Positions 43,162 through 52,599 of a DNA stretch of 64,000 bases are shown piece by piece (the first letter of the stretch is position 1; every line of letters begins with the position of its first letter). The DNA is from Aquibacillus salsiterrae. GTDB lineage: Bacteria; Bacillota; Bacilli; Bacillales; Amphibacillaceae. The notes below the pieces were generated by a model. The model had not been told where the DNA came from and did not search any database. It was given only the letters and a program-made list of their open reading frames with translations. The stretch spans positions 1 to 64,000 of the forward strand of contig NZ_JAMQKC010000001.1 of assembly GCF_028416595.1 (NCBI RefSeq). The letters are read 5' to 3'. The position numbers were made by a program, and so were the translations under genes.

Positions 43162-44105
43162 TATTTTCTTTTGATGTTGGATATGTGGTGTAGTAGGGTT
43201 TGTTTTAAACGGAAGGAATGCCATGAATTTTTGCTTTTTGTCTTTTCTTCCTTCCACCACTTTCGTTGACAACCCCCAAGAAGATACCAATCTTTCCGAA
43301 TTTTATCCTGATGATCAACGACAGGGTAAACGTCTCTAAGTTTTGGAGAGGTAGGCATCGACCGATTAGCTAAAAATTGTTCGTAGTCGTGCCGGGAACC
43401 AGTATGGACAACAGTTGTGCAAAAATCCAAGATGTCAGAAAAGTTATTTTTATCAAACAATACCCGTGCAATTCGTTTCCCTAAATTAATTCTTGATTTT
43501 ACTTGTGAAAACCTATGGACATCAAGCGCAAACATGTTCCCCGTTCTTGACGGCAAAATAATGGCACTCATATGAAGAAAATCCTGCAACAGATACGGAA
43601 ACCGGAAGAAGACGCGTTTTTTATAAAATGGATGGTTCGTAACCGGTGATTGAATAATATTTTGCTCGTTGATGATTAACGCGGTTCGTATTCGTAATGT
43701 ATTACGGCACATCCAGTAGTGCTCCCATTCGTTTCTCATAAATTGTGAAACTTTAAAATAAGTTAGCAAATGAAACATCGGCCGGTTTAATGTTTCGGAT
43801 AGCTGAAATACTAATAACTGAGGGTACGCATCTGAAAAAATTAACCAATTTGCTCTTTCATAGGTTGAAAACAATTTCCATCTCGTTGATTCAGAAAGTA
43901 ACATTTCGAACGATGGAGTCATTAAATCAGTCATGTTCCATCCAGCATTACGAGAAACAACACTTGCTAATAGAGACCATTGAATTTCTGGGAATAGTTG
44001 ATAAAAGTCCTGGTATGCTTTCGTTCTAGTTATATTATCCTTATTTAATGCTATTGTTTTATCTTTTATATAGGCGAGATATTCTTTTTCTAAATCACTA
44101 AACAA
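43149..44105 (-). CDS. yppC: YppC-like protein (DUF2515)
   Basis: A 318-residue soluble protein with many aromatic residues and no known catalytic motif. Features such as QWSLLASVVSRNAGWNMTDL, TYERANWLIFSDAYPQLLVF and HVYPVVDHQ-like C-terminal segments fit DUF2515/YppC. It is divergent from recU, as in B. subtilis. Its last codons (KKA, TAA) come from the hairpin repeat at 43042-43161, so the native C-terminus seems to have been replaced or trimmed. Confidence 0.85.
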   Translation of the reverse strand: MFSDLEKEYLAYIKDKTIALNKDNITRTKAYQDFYQLFPEIQWSLLASVVSRNAGWNMTDLMTPSFEMLLSESTRWKLFSTYERANWLIFSDAYPQLLVFQLSETLNRPMFHLLTYFKVSQFMRNEWEHYWMCRNTLRIRTALIINEQNIIQSPVTNHPFYKKRVFFRFPYLLQDFLHMSAIILPSRTGNMFALDVHRFSQVKSRINLGKRIARVLFDKNNFSDILDFCTTVVHTGSRHDYEQFLANRSMPTSPKLRDVYPVVDHQDKIRKDWYLLGGCQRKWWKEEKTKSKNSWHSFRLKQTLLHHISNIKRKYKKA

Positions 44106-44232
44106 CAGTGTTCCCCTCCTTTTTGTAGTTTGTGCAAAAAATAGTCAGTTATGAACACCTTATCAAATATAAAATGTTCTCATTTCCGTCCAATTTCTGG
44201 TATGATACTGTACAGGCACGGGAGGGATTTAA

Positions 44233-44823
44233 TTGAACTATCCAAACGGTAAAAAAAATGGAAGTGATTCACTGAAAAGTAGCCAAAAATCCGAAACTAC
44301 TTTTAGCAATAGGGGGATGACATTAGAAGATGATATTAATGAAACGAACGAATATTACCTTGTAAAAGGCAAAGCGGTCATACACAAGAAGCCTACACCA
44401 ATACAAATCGTAAAGGTGGATTATCCAAAACGCAGTGCCGCTGTCATTAAAGAAGGTTATTTTAAACAGGCCTCAACAACAGATTATAATGGTATCTATC
44501 GCGAAAAGTATATCGATTTCGAAGCAAAGGAAACGAAAAATAAAACTTCTTTTCCATTAGCTAATTTTCATGATCACCAAATTAACCATATGAAATCTAT
44601 CATTAGTCATGGAGGCATTTGCTTTGTGATTATTCGTTTCTCGCAGCTTGAGGAAACATATTTATTCCCTGCTAAGAATCTCTTTTTATTTTGGGAAAAT
44701 CAAATGAATGGCGGAAGAAAATCTATCCCTTATTCCTATATTAAAAAAACAAGTATGGAAATTCCACTTTATTTTCAACCAAGAGTGGATTACTTAACAA
44801 TTATTGATCAGCTCTACTTTTAG
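44233..44823 (+). CDS. recU: Holliday junction resolvase RecU
   Basis: A 196-residue nuclease that cuts four-way junctions and modulates RecA. The N-terminal [44 protein letters not shown] (metal-binding Asp, Glu, Lys) and HQINHM are intact. The start is TTG 44233 after GGGAGGG. It is followed by ponA 18 bases later, the standard recU-ponA operon. Confidence 0.96.
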   Translation: MNYPNGKKNGSDSLKSSQKSETTFSNRGMTLEDDINETNEYYLVKGKAVIHKKPTPIQIVKVDYPKRSAAVIKEGYFKQASTTDYNGIYREKYIDFEAKETKNKTSFPLANFHDHQINHMKSIISHGGICFVIIRFSQLEETYLFPAKNLFLFWENQMNGGRKSIPYSYIKKTSMEIPLYFQPRVDYLTIIDQLYF

Positions 44824-44841
44824 AACGGAGGAAGATGAGTT

Positions 44842-47442
44842 ATGGCAAATAATAGCCAATCTCGTACAGCTAGAAGACAACAACGAAAGAAGTCAAAAAA
44901 ACCAATTTTGAAAAAGATTTTTCTTTTTCTACTAGTGATTGGGTTAGTTGCTGGCATTGGAGTTGGTGGTCTTTTCACCTATTACATTATGGGGGCACCA
45001 AGTATCAATGAGGCATTACTTATCGATCCAACATCTACAAAAGTTCGTGACATGGACGGAGAAGTCTTCGCTGACCTAGGTGACCAAAAACGAACAAAAA
45101 TAAGCTATGATGATCTCCCCCAACAACTAATTGATGCCGTAATAGCAACAGAGGACGCTAGGTTCTTTAGTCATATTGGTATTGATTTCAAACGAATTGG
45201 CGGCGCAATTTTAGCTAACGTTTCAAACGGTTTTGGGTCTGAAGGAGCAAGTACGATTACCCAACAGGTTGTTAAACGATCGTTTTTAACTCCGGATAAA
45301 ACAATAAAGCGAAAGGTTCAAGAACAGTGGCTTGCCCTCAAGTTAGACCGCCAATACGATAAAAAAACTATATTAGAAATGTATTTAAATAAAATCTATT
45401 ATGGCTCAGGTGCTTATGGGATAGCCAAAGCTGCCGAAACATATTTTGGTAAAACGGACTTACAATCGTTAACTTTGCCTGAAGCAGCACTATTAGCTGG
45501 TCTTCCGCAGCGACCATCTGCCTATGACCCGACTGTTAATCCGGATTTAGCACAAGAGCGAATGGAGACTGTTCTCGATTTGATGGTGTTACATGACAAA
45601 ATAACAAAGCAAGAGGCTGAAGAAGCAAAAAAAGTTAATGTCGAATCATTGTTAAATCAACAAAAAAAGGATGAAACACCTTATGAGGCATTTTTGCAAA
45701 AAGTCGCCGATGAAGTGGAAGAAAAACTTGGTATAAACATTTATAACGAAGGTGTTGACGTTTATACCACTATTGATCAAAATGCACAAAAAAGAGTCGA
45801 ATTATTGTTATCTAATAGTGAAGACAATCCAATTGAATATCCAGATTCGAAGCTTCAAGTTGGTCTGACGGTTTTAGATACAAAAAGCGGAGCAATCCGT
45901 GCTATTGGTGGTGGCAGGAATAGAGAGAACAATAACGGTTGGAACTATGCCTATCATGGGAATGGCAGACAACCTGGTTCTACAATGAAACCAATTACTG
46001 CATACGGTCCAGCAATTGAGACAAAACAATGGTCGACCTACCATCAAATAAACGATGACAAGCCATTCGATGTGGCTGGTAGTGATTCGAAAATTGAAAA
46101 CTGGAATCGTAAATACCAAGGATGGATGTCCATTCGAAATGCGCTTCAATGGTCGCTGAATGTTCCGGCTGTAAAAACGCTAGAAGAAGTTGGGTATAGT
46201 GAAGCGCAGAGCTTTGCCGAAAAACTTGGCATCCAGTTTGCAGACGATCGGATGACTATTCGTGACGCAATTGGTGGTACTGCAACGGGTGTAACACCAG
46301 TTGAGCTAGCTGGTGCCTACCGAGCATTTGCTAACGAAGGTATTTATAATGAACCATATGCTGTCACAAAGGTTGTCTATAATGACGGTCGAACTGTTGA
46401 ACTGAAATCAGAACCAGAGGCAGTTATGTCCGACTACACGGCTTACATGATTACAGACATGCTAAAGACAGTCGTAAACAGTGGTACCGGTAAAACAGCA
46501 AAGGTTCCTGGTCTTCCAATGGCAGGTAAAACTGGTACGACCAATCTAGAAAATAAAGAGGGTAGCCCTGATTCATGGTTTAGCGGCTATACAACCAATT
46601 ATACGATTGGGGTTTGGACTGGTTATGACGATCAGAAACAAGTCATACCAAACACAAGCATTGCTCAACAATTATTCCGTTATACAATGGAATATATTTC
46701 AAAAAATATTGATACTCCAGATTTCACAAGGCCAAGTTCTGTGGTAGCCGTGGAAGTTGAAAAAGGCACAAACCCAGCCAAGCTTCCTAGTGAATATACA
46801 CCTGAAAACGAGCGTATTACTGAATTGTTTGTCAGAGACAATGTACCGACTGAGGTATCAGGTAGGTATGACCGTATTGCTCCTGTAGAAAACTTAACAG
46901 CAACATACAATGAAGAAAAAGAAATAATTGAAGTATCATGGGACTATCCAGCGGACGATGATACTCCCGTTTCATTTGAAATTTCAGCTGGTGCTAATGG
47001 CTCTTTAACGAAACTAGCAACAATAAAAGATAAGAAACTGGAAATAAGTAAAGTTGACAAAGACATCGTTTATCAAATCGAAATTGTTGTTGTTAATGAC
47101 GATAATAGTGAAAACAGAAGTGAACCAGCTACTGTCGAAATAGAAATTCCAAAACAAACAGAAACTGATAAGGATAAAGATAAAAGCGAGGAAGATAATC
47201 AAAAGGAAAACGGAGAAGAACCACCTGATGGAACGGACGGAACTGAAACTGATGAGCAGACAGACGAACCTGAACCAAACCAGGAAGACAACACAGAAGG
47301 TAGTGAAGACAATCCTACTGATCCAAATCAAGAAGGGACAGACGATAGCACCGGAGACGGTAATGAAGAAAATGATCCGGGGAGTATTCTAGATGGGATC
47401 GGTAGCACAATAAAGCCAAACCGAAATAAAGTGACAGTCTAA
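44842..47442 (+). CDS. ponA: penicillin-binding protein 1A/1B
   Basis: The main bifunctional wall synthase (866 aa). A basic cytoplasmic tail is followed by a membrane span near 27-50. The GT51 domain has ATEDARFFSHIGIDF (catalytic Glu near 103). The transpeptidase domain has GSTMKP (serine near 380), SLN and AGKTGTT (near 562). After about 680 a fibronectin type III-like domain and a long Glu/Asp/Pro-rich tail follow. The acidic tail is longer than in B. subtilis, as often in salt-tolerant species. GpsB and the septum are its expected partners. Confidence 0.96.
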   Translation: MANNSQSRTARRQQRKKSKKPILKKIFLFLLVIGLVAGIGVGGLFTYYIMGAPSINEALLIDPTSTKVRDMDGEVFADLGDQKRTKISYDDLPQQLIDAVIATEDARFFSHIGIDFKRIGGAILANVSNGFGSEGASTITQQVVKRSFLTPDKTIKRKVQEQWLALKLDRQYDKKTILEMYLNKIYYGSGAYGIAKAAETYFGKTDLQSLTLPEAALLAGLPQRPSAYDPTVNPDLAQERMETVLDLMVLHDKITKQEAEEAKKVNVESLLNQQKKDETPYEAFLQKVADEVEEKLGINIYNEGVDVYTTIDQNAQKRVELLLSNSEDNPIEYPDSKLQVGLTVLDTKSGAIRAIGGGRNRENNNGWNYAYHGNGRQPGSTMKPITAYGPAIETKQWSTYHQINDDKPFDVAGSDSKIENWNRKYQGWMSIRNALQWSLNVPAVKTLEEVGYSEAQSFAEKLGIQFADDRMTIRDAIGGTATGVTPVELAGAYRAFANEGIYNEPYAVTKVVYNDGRTVELKSEPEAVMSDYTAYMITDMLKTVVNSGTGKTAKVPGLPMAGKTGTTNLENKEGSPDSWFSGYTTNYTIGVWTGYDDQKQVIPNTSIAQQLFRYTMEYISKNIDTPDFTRPSSVVAVEVEKGTNPAKLPSEYTPENERITELFVRDNVPTEVSGRYDRIAPVENLTATYNEEKEIIEVSWDYPADDDTPVSFEISAGANGSLTKLATIKDKKLEISKVDKDIVYQIEIVVVNDDNSENRSEPATVEIEIPKQTETDKDKDKSEEDNQKENGEEPPDGTDGTETDEQTDEPEPNQEDNTEGSEDNPTDPNQEGTDDSTGDGNEENDPGSILDGIGSTIKPNRNKVTV

Positions 47443-47448
47443 AAACAT

Positions 47449-47490
47449 ATCGGCACTTGCTAAGGTAAATTAGCAAGTGCCGATTTTTAT
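47449..47490 (+). terminator. recU-ponA terminator
   Basis: A 15-bp stem, ATCGGCACTTGCTAA (47450-47464) with its complement (47471-47485), followed by TTTTAT. Confidence 0.93.
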
Positions 47491-47499
47491 TTACGTAAG

Positions 47500-47562
47500 T
47501 GCTTCGGTGTCTTCGAGGCGCTTACGCTTTTCAGGGCTGACCAAGGCGCCTACGCTTTTCTT
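47500..47562 (+). repeat. dispersed hairpin repeat, deleted copy
   Basis: The closing half (TTACGCTTTTCAGGGCTGACC to CGCCTACGCTTTTCTTATGTC) is identical to the next copy, 120 bases later. The first half is reduced to a few bases. Confidence 0.85.
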
Positions 47563-47564
47563 AT

Positions 47565-47684
47565 GTCTAGCTTCGGCGCCTAGCCCTTCGAGTCGTAAGT
47601 CAATCCTCTTCATGGCAAAGTCCGCCATTACAAGGCTTGGCTTACGCTTTTCAGGGCTGACCAAGGCGCCTACGCTTTTCTTAT
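47565..47684 (+). repeat. dispersed hairpin repeat, full-length copy
   Basis: Pairs: GGCGCCT/AGGCGCC, AGCCCT/AGGGCT, GTAAGTCAA/TTGGCTTAC and ATGGC/GCCAT. It ends CTACGCTTTTCTTA, which contains the complement of the nth stop codon. Confidence 0.92.
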
Positions 47685-48325
47685 GTCTTCATTCGTTTTT
47701 TTCCTTCTCGGCATATGTCTAACAATGGGCATGTGTCACAGTTTGGATTTTTTGCTTTGCAATGGTATCTCCCAAAAAAGATCATTCGATGATGTGTATT
47801 ACTCCATTCGTGTTCAGGAATTTTGCGCATGAGCGTTTTTTCAACCTCTAACACCGAGTCTTTCCATCTACAGATACCTAGACGCTTCGAAACCCGTTCA
47901 ACATGTGTATCTACAGCAATTGCTGGAATATTAAACGCTACAGAGACTACAACATTTGCCGTTTTCCGACCAACACCTGCTAACTTTTCTAACTCTTCCT
48001 TCGACCTCGGAACTTCACCGTTATATTGCTCCATTAATACTTCACATAATTTACGAATATTTTTTGCTTTGTTGCGATACAAACCAATGGAACGTATGTC
48101 TTGCTGTAATTCTTCTAGTGAAACGGCAAGGTAGTCCTCCGGGGTTTGATATTTCTTAAATAAATCTTTGGTTACTTTATTAACTAAAGCATCGGTACAC
48201 TGAGCAGATAATACAACTGCAATTACTAATTCAAAAGGGTTTTTATGAACCAATTCACATTCAGCATCAGGAAACATGTCTTCCATTACATCTAAACATT
48301 GTTGAATTTGGCTTTTATTAAGCAT
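47681..48325 (-). CDS. nth: endonuclease III
   Basis: A DNA glycosylase and AP-lyase for oxidised pyrimidines (214 aa). The helix-hairpin-helix LAGVGRKTANVV holds the catalytic Lys; AIAVDTHVERVS holds the Asp. The C-terminal 4Fe-4S cluster has C-x6-C-x2-C-x5-C (CKAKNPNCDTCPLLDIC). The stop TAA is formed at the edge of a hairpin repeat. It follows dnaD by 11 bases, as in B. subtilis; the ypoC gene normally downstream is absent. Confidence 0.96.
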   Translation of the reverse strand: MLNKSQIQQCLDVMEDMFPDAECELVHKNPFELVIAVVLSAQCTDALVNKVTKDLFKKYQTPEDYLAVSLEELQQDIRSIGLYRNKAKNIRKLCEVLMEQYNGEVPRSKEELEKLAGVGRKTANVVVSVAFNIPAIAVDTHVERVSKRLGICRWKDSVLEVEKTLMRKIPEHEWSNTHHRMIFFGRYHCKAKNPNCDTCPLLDICREGKKRMKT

Positions 48326-48336
48326 GACTCTTCCCC

Positions 48337-49014
48337 CTATTCCTCATCCAACCAATTATAATAGAGTGAAACGTCCCGGTTACTTTCCTGTCTAGTCTCT
48401 CGCGGTTTTTGGTTGGAATGAAATGCTTTACTATGTGTTCTTGCTTGCTCAACCGAATGAATCCCTTTTTTCTTCCATTCTCTTAAGATCCGATCAATAT
48501 ACTTGAAATTTAATTTCCCCATTAAAACTGCTTCCCGTAAGGCAGCTTTAATTAATGAAGGTTGTTGTTCATCCTCATCAATCCAAATATTAATTGTTTC
48601 AATTTCAAAAGGTGACAAAGGCCTACCAAATTCTTGTTCAAATAAAATAAAAATATTGTGCGTTTCTTCACTTGTTTCTTGCTTCACTTGCTTAGGTTCG
48701 TACAATTTTGACCATAGCTTATCAAGTGTATAATATTCATCGAGAACGTTTTGCTCTTTTATTTGATCAATCGTAAGTAAATCTTTTTGAATTAACTTCC
48801 GCAATATTTGAGAACATTCCTGGTCTGTTAATGTTGTAAAATGAGCGATTTCACTTGGTGTTGGAAAGCTATTTCCTTCGATATAAAAACAGTGTAATTG
48901 TAATAACACAATAACTTCTGTTTCAGTCAAGCCTAATTGCAAGTAATTGCGGAGTAATTTCGCAGGGATATTTATTTGGTCTTTCATCATTTGTTGATAA
49001 GAAATACTCGTCAA
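48337..49014 (-). CDS. dnaD: replication initiation protein DnaD
   Basis: A helicase-loading protein at oriC and at restart sites (225 aa). The N-terminal winged-helix domain (LRNYLQLGLTETEVIVLL) is followed by the DDBH2 domain with FEQEFGRPLSPFEIETI and YIDRILREWKKKGI. The tail YYNWLDEE matches B. subtilis (YNWLEQ). I chose TTG 49014, six bases after GAGGTG; the upstream ATG includes that site inside its frame. It is in a dnaD-nth pair. Confidence 0.94.
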   Translation of the reverse strand: MTSISYQQMMKDQINIPAKLLRNYLQLGLTETEVIVLLQLHCFYIEGNSFPTPSEIAHFTTLTDQECSQILRKLIQKDLLTIDQIKEQNVLDEYYTLDKLWSKLYEPKQVKQETSEETHNIFILFEQEFGRPLSPFEIETINIWIDEDEQQPSLIKAALREAVLMGKLNFKYIDRILREWKKKGIHSVEQARTHSKAFHSNQKPRETRQESNRDVSLYYNWLDEE

Positions 49015-49086
49015 TTTTTTCACCTCAACTATCATTATAGCACGACAAACTTCACATCATGATCAAACAGATTTTTCTCATCATTC

Positions 49087-49127
49087 AAAAAATAAATCCC
49101 TTGCTTATTAAACAAGGGATTTATTAC
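49087..49127 (-). terminator. asnS terminator
   Basis: AATAAATCCCTTG (49091-49103) and CAAGGGATTTATT (49113-49125) pair perfectly. TTTT follows on the minus strand. Confidence 0.9.
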
Positions 49128-50417
49128 TTATGGATATAGTCTATTTAACAAGCGCGGGAATGGTATTGTTTCTCTGACATGCTCTGCGCCCGAGATCCAT
49201 GCCACTGTTCTTTCTAATCCTAATCCAAAACCTGCGTGTGGAACACTTCCGTATTTTCTTAGTTCTAAATACCACTGGTAAGCATCACCAGTTAATTGAT
49301 GTTCTTCGTAACGTTGCTCCATTAACTTCAAGTCATCAATTCGCTGGGAACCACCGATAATTTCACCATAGCCTTCTGGTGCAATTAAATCGGCACACAA
49401 GACAACTTCAGGTCGATCAGGGTCAGGTTTCATATAAAAAGCTTTGATTTTTGTTGGATAGTGTGTGATAAATACAGGTTTATCAAAGCTTTCTGCTATT
49501 GCTGTTTCATGAGGTGCACCAAAGTCCTCCCCCCAAGTGATATCGGTAAAGCCCTTTTGCTTCAGTAAGTCGATTGCTTCATCATAAGTGATTCGTGGAA
49601 ATGGAACTGTTATCTTTTCCAATTTTTCAATATCTCGCTCTAATGTGTGAAGCTCAAGCTTACAGTTATCTAAAACCGATTTCACAATGTAGGAAACATA
49701 ATTTTCCTGGACACGTAGACTATCTTCATGGTCCATAAACGCCATCTCAGGTTCAATCATCCAAAACTCTATTAAGTGCCTTCTCGTTTTAGACTTTTCC
49801 GCTCGAAATGTTGGTCCGAATGAAAATACTTTGCCAAAAGCCATTGCTGCTGCTTCCATATATAGCTGTCCACTCTGTGATAAGTAAGCTTCTTCATCAA
49901 AGTATTTGGTATGGAACAATTCTGTTGTTCCTTCTGCTGCAGACCCAGTCAAAATAGGTGGATCTATCTTAACAAAGCCTTCCTCATTAAAAAAGTTATA
50001 GGTTGCTCGAATTATTTCGTTTCTTATTTTCATGATGGCATGCTGCTTTTTGGAACGAAGCCATAAATGGCGATGGTCCATCAAAAATTCTGTTCCGTGT
50101 TCCTTTGGTGTAATAGGGAAGTCTACAGCTTCATGGATAATTTCAATCTCATCCACCTGTAACTCATACCCAAACGGCGAGCGACTGTCTTCCACAACTG
50201 TCCCTGTAATAAACACCGACGTTTCTTGAGAAAGATTTTTAGCCTGACTAAACGTTGCTTCAGACACCTCTGCTTTTACGACAACACCTTGGATAAAGCC
50301 TGTTCCATCACGTAGCTGAAGAAAAGCAATTTTTCCACTTGACCTTTTATTAGCAAGCCATGCACCAATAACTACTTCTTCCCCAACATGATTTGATACT
50401 TGATTTATTGTTGTTTT
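49128..50417 (-). CDS. asnS: asparaginyl-tRNA synthetase
   Basis: A class IIb synthetase charging tRNA-Asn (429 aa). The N-terminal OB fold binds the anticodon ([21 protein letters not shown]). Class II motifs follow: motif 2 [21 protein letters not shown] and motif 3 [14 protein letters not shown] chose TTG 50417, eight bases after GGAGG, giving the same N-terminus (KTTINQ) as B. subtilis AsnS. It ends the ypmA-ypmB-aspB-asnS run. No T-box leader is present. Confidence 0.96.
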   Translation of the reverse strand, partial: KTTINQVSNHVGEEVVIGAWLANKRSSGKIAFLQLRDGTGFIQGVVVKAEVSEATFSQAKNLSQETSVFITGTVVEDSRSPFGYELQVDEIEIIHEAVDFPITPKEHGTEFLMDHRHLWLRSKKQHAIMKIRNEIIRATYNFFNEEGFVKIDPPILTGSAAEGTTELFHTKYFDEEAYLSQSGQLYMEAAAMAFGKVFSFGPTFRAEKSKTRRHLIEFWMIEPEMAFMDHEDSLRVQENYVSYIVKSVLDNCKLELHTLERDIEKLEKITVPFPRITYDEAIDLLKQKGFTDITWGEDFGAPHETAIAESFDKPVFITHYPTKIKAFYMKPDPDRPEVVLCADLIAPEGYGEIIGGSQRIDDLKLMEQRYEEHQLTGDAYQWYLELRKYGSVPHAGFGLGLERTVAWISGAEHVRETIPFPRLLNRLYP

Positions 50418-50460
50418 CAAGAAAATTACCTCCGCCAAAAGTGGTTTTCTAAAACGACTT

Positions 50461-51642
50461 TTATTGATGATTTTCAACGAACCGCTTAATTCGACTTGCA
50501 GCTTCTTCTAATTGCTCTAAAGAAATTGCATAAGACAGTCGAACGTTTTCAGGAGAGCCAAACCCTGATCCTGGTACTAAGGCAACCTTTTCCTCTTCTA
50601 AAAGCGCCTCAACCCATGCATCAACAGAATCGAAACCGTTCGTTTTAACCGCTTGACTAACATTCGGAAATAAATAAAACGCTCCTTCAGGCTTGACGCA
50701 TGTCACACCAGGAATTGCTATAAGCCATTCATAAAGCTTTTCTAGTCTTGCTTTAAATGCTTCTCGCATTACTTCCACTTGTTCCTGTGAGGCTTGATAT
50801 GCCTCAATAGCTGCAATTTGTGCAATGGACGTCGGGTTAGAAGTAGAATGAGATGCTAAATTAGTCATTGCTTTAATTATCTGTTTACTACCAACAGCAT
50901 AACCAATTCTCCATCCAGTCATCGAGTGGGATTTAGATACACCATTGATCACGACTGTTTGTTCCTGTAGTTCAGGTGACAGCTGTGCAATCGAAACGTG
51001 CGGTTTATTAGTATAAATAAGCTTTTCATAAATTTCATCAGATACAATAACGAGGTTATGCTTTAAACAAACATCTCCCAATTTTTTTAATTCGGCTTCA
51101 GAATACATCACACCAGTAGGATTGCTCGGAGAATTAATAATAACTGCTTTCGTTTTATTAGTAATAGCTGCTTCTAGTTGTTCTGGTGTTAGTTTAAATT
51201 CGTTCTCTTCTTTCGCATCGACTATGACTGGTTTTCCCTCAGCTAATTTAACCTGTTCAGGATAGCTGACCCAATAAGGAGAAGGAACGATAACCTCATC
51301 CAAAGGATTTAGTAATACTTGAAAAAGGGTGTATAGTGCGTGTTTTGCACCGCTGGTCACAATAACTTGATCTGTTTGATAAGTTAGCCCTTGATCCTTT
51401 TTCATTTTATCTACGACAGCTTGTCTTAATTCTACTGTTCCACCTGCAGGGGTATATTTCGTGAACCCATCATACATTGCTTTACTTGCTGCCTTTAAAA
51501 TGTGTTCTGGTGTATTAAAGTCAGGTTCCCCTGCACCAAGCCCAATGACGTCATGGCCAGCTTTCTTAAGTTCTTTCGCCTTTGCTGTAATTGCTAACGT
51601 GGTGGATGGCGTTAATGTCTTAACTCGATTTGCAAGTTCCAT
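50461..51642 (-). CDS. aspB: aspartate aminotransferase
   Basis: A PLP-dependent class I aminotransferase (393 aa, the same length as B. subtilis AspB). [12 protein letters not shown] binds substrate; NSPSNPTG is the PLP ring contact; VSDEIYEKL holds Asp; the Schiff-base lysine is in [17 protein letters not shown]. It makes aspartate from oxaloacetate and glutamate, which links it to asparagine and asnS. I chose ATG 51642, nine bases after AAGGTG. Confidence 0.95.
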   Translation of the reverse strand: MELANRVKTLTPSTTLAITAKAKELKKAGHDVIGLGAGEPDFNTPEHILKAASKAMYDGFTKYTPAGGTVELRQAVVDKMKKDQGLTYQTDQVIVTSGAKHALYTLFQVLLNPLDEVIVPSPYWVSYPEQVKLAEGKPVIVDAKEENEFKLTPEQLEAAITNKTKAVIINSPSNPTGVMYSEAELKKLGDVCLKHNLVIVSDEIYEKLIYTNKPHVSIAQLSPELQEQTVVINGVSKSHSMTGWRIGYAVGSKQIIKAMTNLASHSTSNPTSIAQIAAIEAYQASQEQVEVMREAFKARLEKLYEWLIAIPGVTCVKPEGAFYLFPNVSQAVKTNGFDSVDAWVEALLEEEKVALVPGSGFGSPENVRLSYAISLEQLEEAASRIKRFVENHQ

Positions 51643-51663
51643 AATAATTATCACCTTTTTTCA

Positions 51664-52200
51664 TTAATATAAAGATTGTCTTAATTTAAATTGCTCGTAT
51701 TCACTACCATCTTTAAAGGAATAATATGCGAATACATATCGATCATTGTCATCTATGTACTTTATCTCCCAAAGTAATGTCGATTGTTCAACTGCAGGGT
51801 TTATACTGATGAATTCACAATTTTGACAAGAAGATTGCCAATTGGACTTAATTGCTTGTTCATCAACCATATCTTCAACTACGAAAAATCGAATAGCTGA
51901 TGAATCATCACTTGCTTGTGCGGGCACAAATGCAATTGCTTGTTCATCATCACTTGTTATACCCTCTACCACATAATAAAATGTGTCACCATGATATCTC
52001 AATACTTGGTTTACTGTTGTCATATCTGTCTCATTTATTGCTCTCGCCTCTGCCTCCGTATAGCCCTCTTCTTTTCCTGATAAAATTCCATTATATAAAA
52101 AGATACTGTAAGCCAATATTCCAATAACAATGAGAGCAAATCCAACAAATGTCCAAATGACCCAGTTAGGTACGGTAAATGGTAAAGATAGCTTTTTCAT
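51664..52200 (-). CDS. ypmB: YpmB-like membrane-anchored PepSY-type protein
   Basis: A 178-residue protein with one N-terminal span (VIWTFVGFALIVIGILAYSIF) and an outside domain of two PepSY-like repeats, the second with LLWEIKYIDDNDRYVFAYYSFKDG. B. subtilis YpmB has the same length and place. The function is unknown; PepSY domains often inhibit or hold proteases. I chose ATG 52200, since GAGG lies six bases upstream. The gene starts inside ypmA in another frame, so the two overlap by 35 bases. Confidence 0.88.
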   Translation of the reverse strand: MKKLSLPFTVPNWVIWTFVGFALIVIGILAYSIFLYNGILSGKEEGYTEAEARAINETDMTTVNQVLRYHGDTFYYVVEGITSDDEQAIAFVPAQASDDSSAIRFFVVEDMVDEQAIKSNWQSSCQNCEFISINPAVEQSTLLWEIKYIDDNDRYVFAYYSFKDGSEYEQFKLRQSLY

Positions 52201-52336
52201 TATCTTCCTCATCCAATGCTAAACCAAACATTAAGTTTTCTTCTTTTAGTGTTCTATTTAAACTATCTACAATTTTATACAAATCATCTGAATGTTGCAG
52301 CTTAACTGTTGACAATGTCTCAATTTTACTATTCAT
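52166..52336 (-). CDS. ypmA: YpmA (56 aa)
   Basis: A 56-residue ORF from ATG 52336, after GGAGGCGGGAAGC. It reads MNSKIETLSTVKLQHSDDLY and ends EEDNEKAIFTIYRT, almost the same as B. subtilis YpmA. The strong conservation of so short a protein suggests a real but unknown function. Its last 35 bases also hold the ribosome site and start of ypmB, which implies coupled translation. Confidence 0.92.
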   Translation of the reverse strand: MNSKIETLSTVKLQHSDDLYKIVDSLNRTLKEENLMFGLALDEEDNEKAIFTIYRT

Positions 52337-52443
52337 GCTTCCCGCCTCCGTTCATAAATAATTGACAAACTTTCAATAATTGTTAATCATAGAATTGGCC
52401 CTTTTACTAACACTACTTAATACAGTTGAAGAAATACTGTTTT

Positions 52444-52474
52444 ATTATAACAGTCAGTCGATGTATTTTTTCAA
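52444..52474 (-). promoter_or_regulatory. candidate ypmA-ypmB-aspB-asnS promoter
   Basis: On the minus strand: -35 TTGAAA (52474-52469) and -10 TATAAT (52449-52444), with a 19-base spacer, which is longer than ideal. Confidence 0.4.
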
Positions 52475-52502
52475 CAAAAATCCCTAACCCATTTATTTTT
52501 AT

Positions 52503-52531
52503 CTGTGCGCTAACAGGCGCACAGTTTTTTT
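52503..52531 (+). terminator. plus-strand terminator with no plus-strand gene
   Basis: CTGTGCGC (52503-52510) pairs with GCGCACAG (52517-52524), followed by TTTTTTT on the plus strand only. All annotated genes around it are on the minus strand. Confidence 0.75.
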
Positions 52532-52551
52532 ATGTCGGAAAAAGTCAGGCC

Positions 52552-52590
52552 ATAAATAGGTCAAAGATAAGAGTTGATTATACTCTTATC
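52552..52590 (-). terminator. possible terminator of the MBL-fold gene
   Basis: GATAAGAGT (52566-52574) and ACTCTTATC (52582-52590) pair. On the minus strand TTTGACCTATTT follows, so the T-tract is poor. Confidence 0.45.
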
Positions 52591-52599
52591 CTATTCCTA

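Noticed and set aside
50418-50460. Possible T-box riboswitch before asnS
   Set aside because: Only 43 bases separate aspB and asnS, too short for a T-box, and none of its conserved motifs is present.
52552-52590. Stem as an operator rather than a terminator
   Set aside because: Its place just after the MBL-fold stop codon fits a 3'-end hairpin better, though the T-tract is weak.
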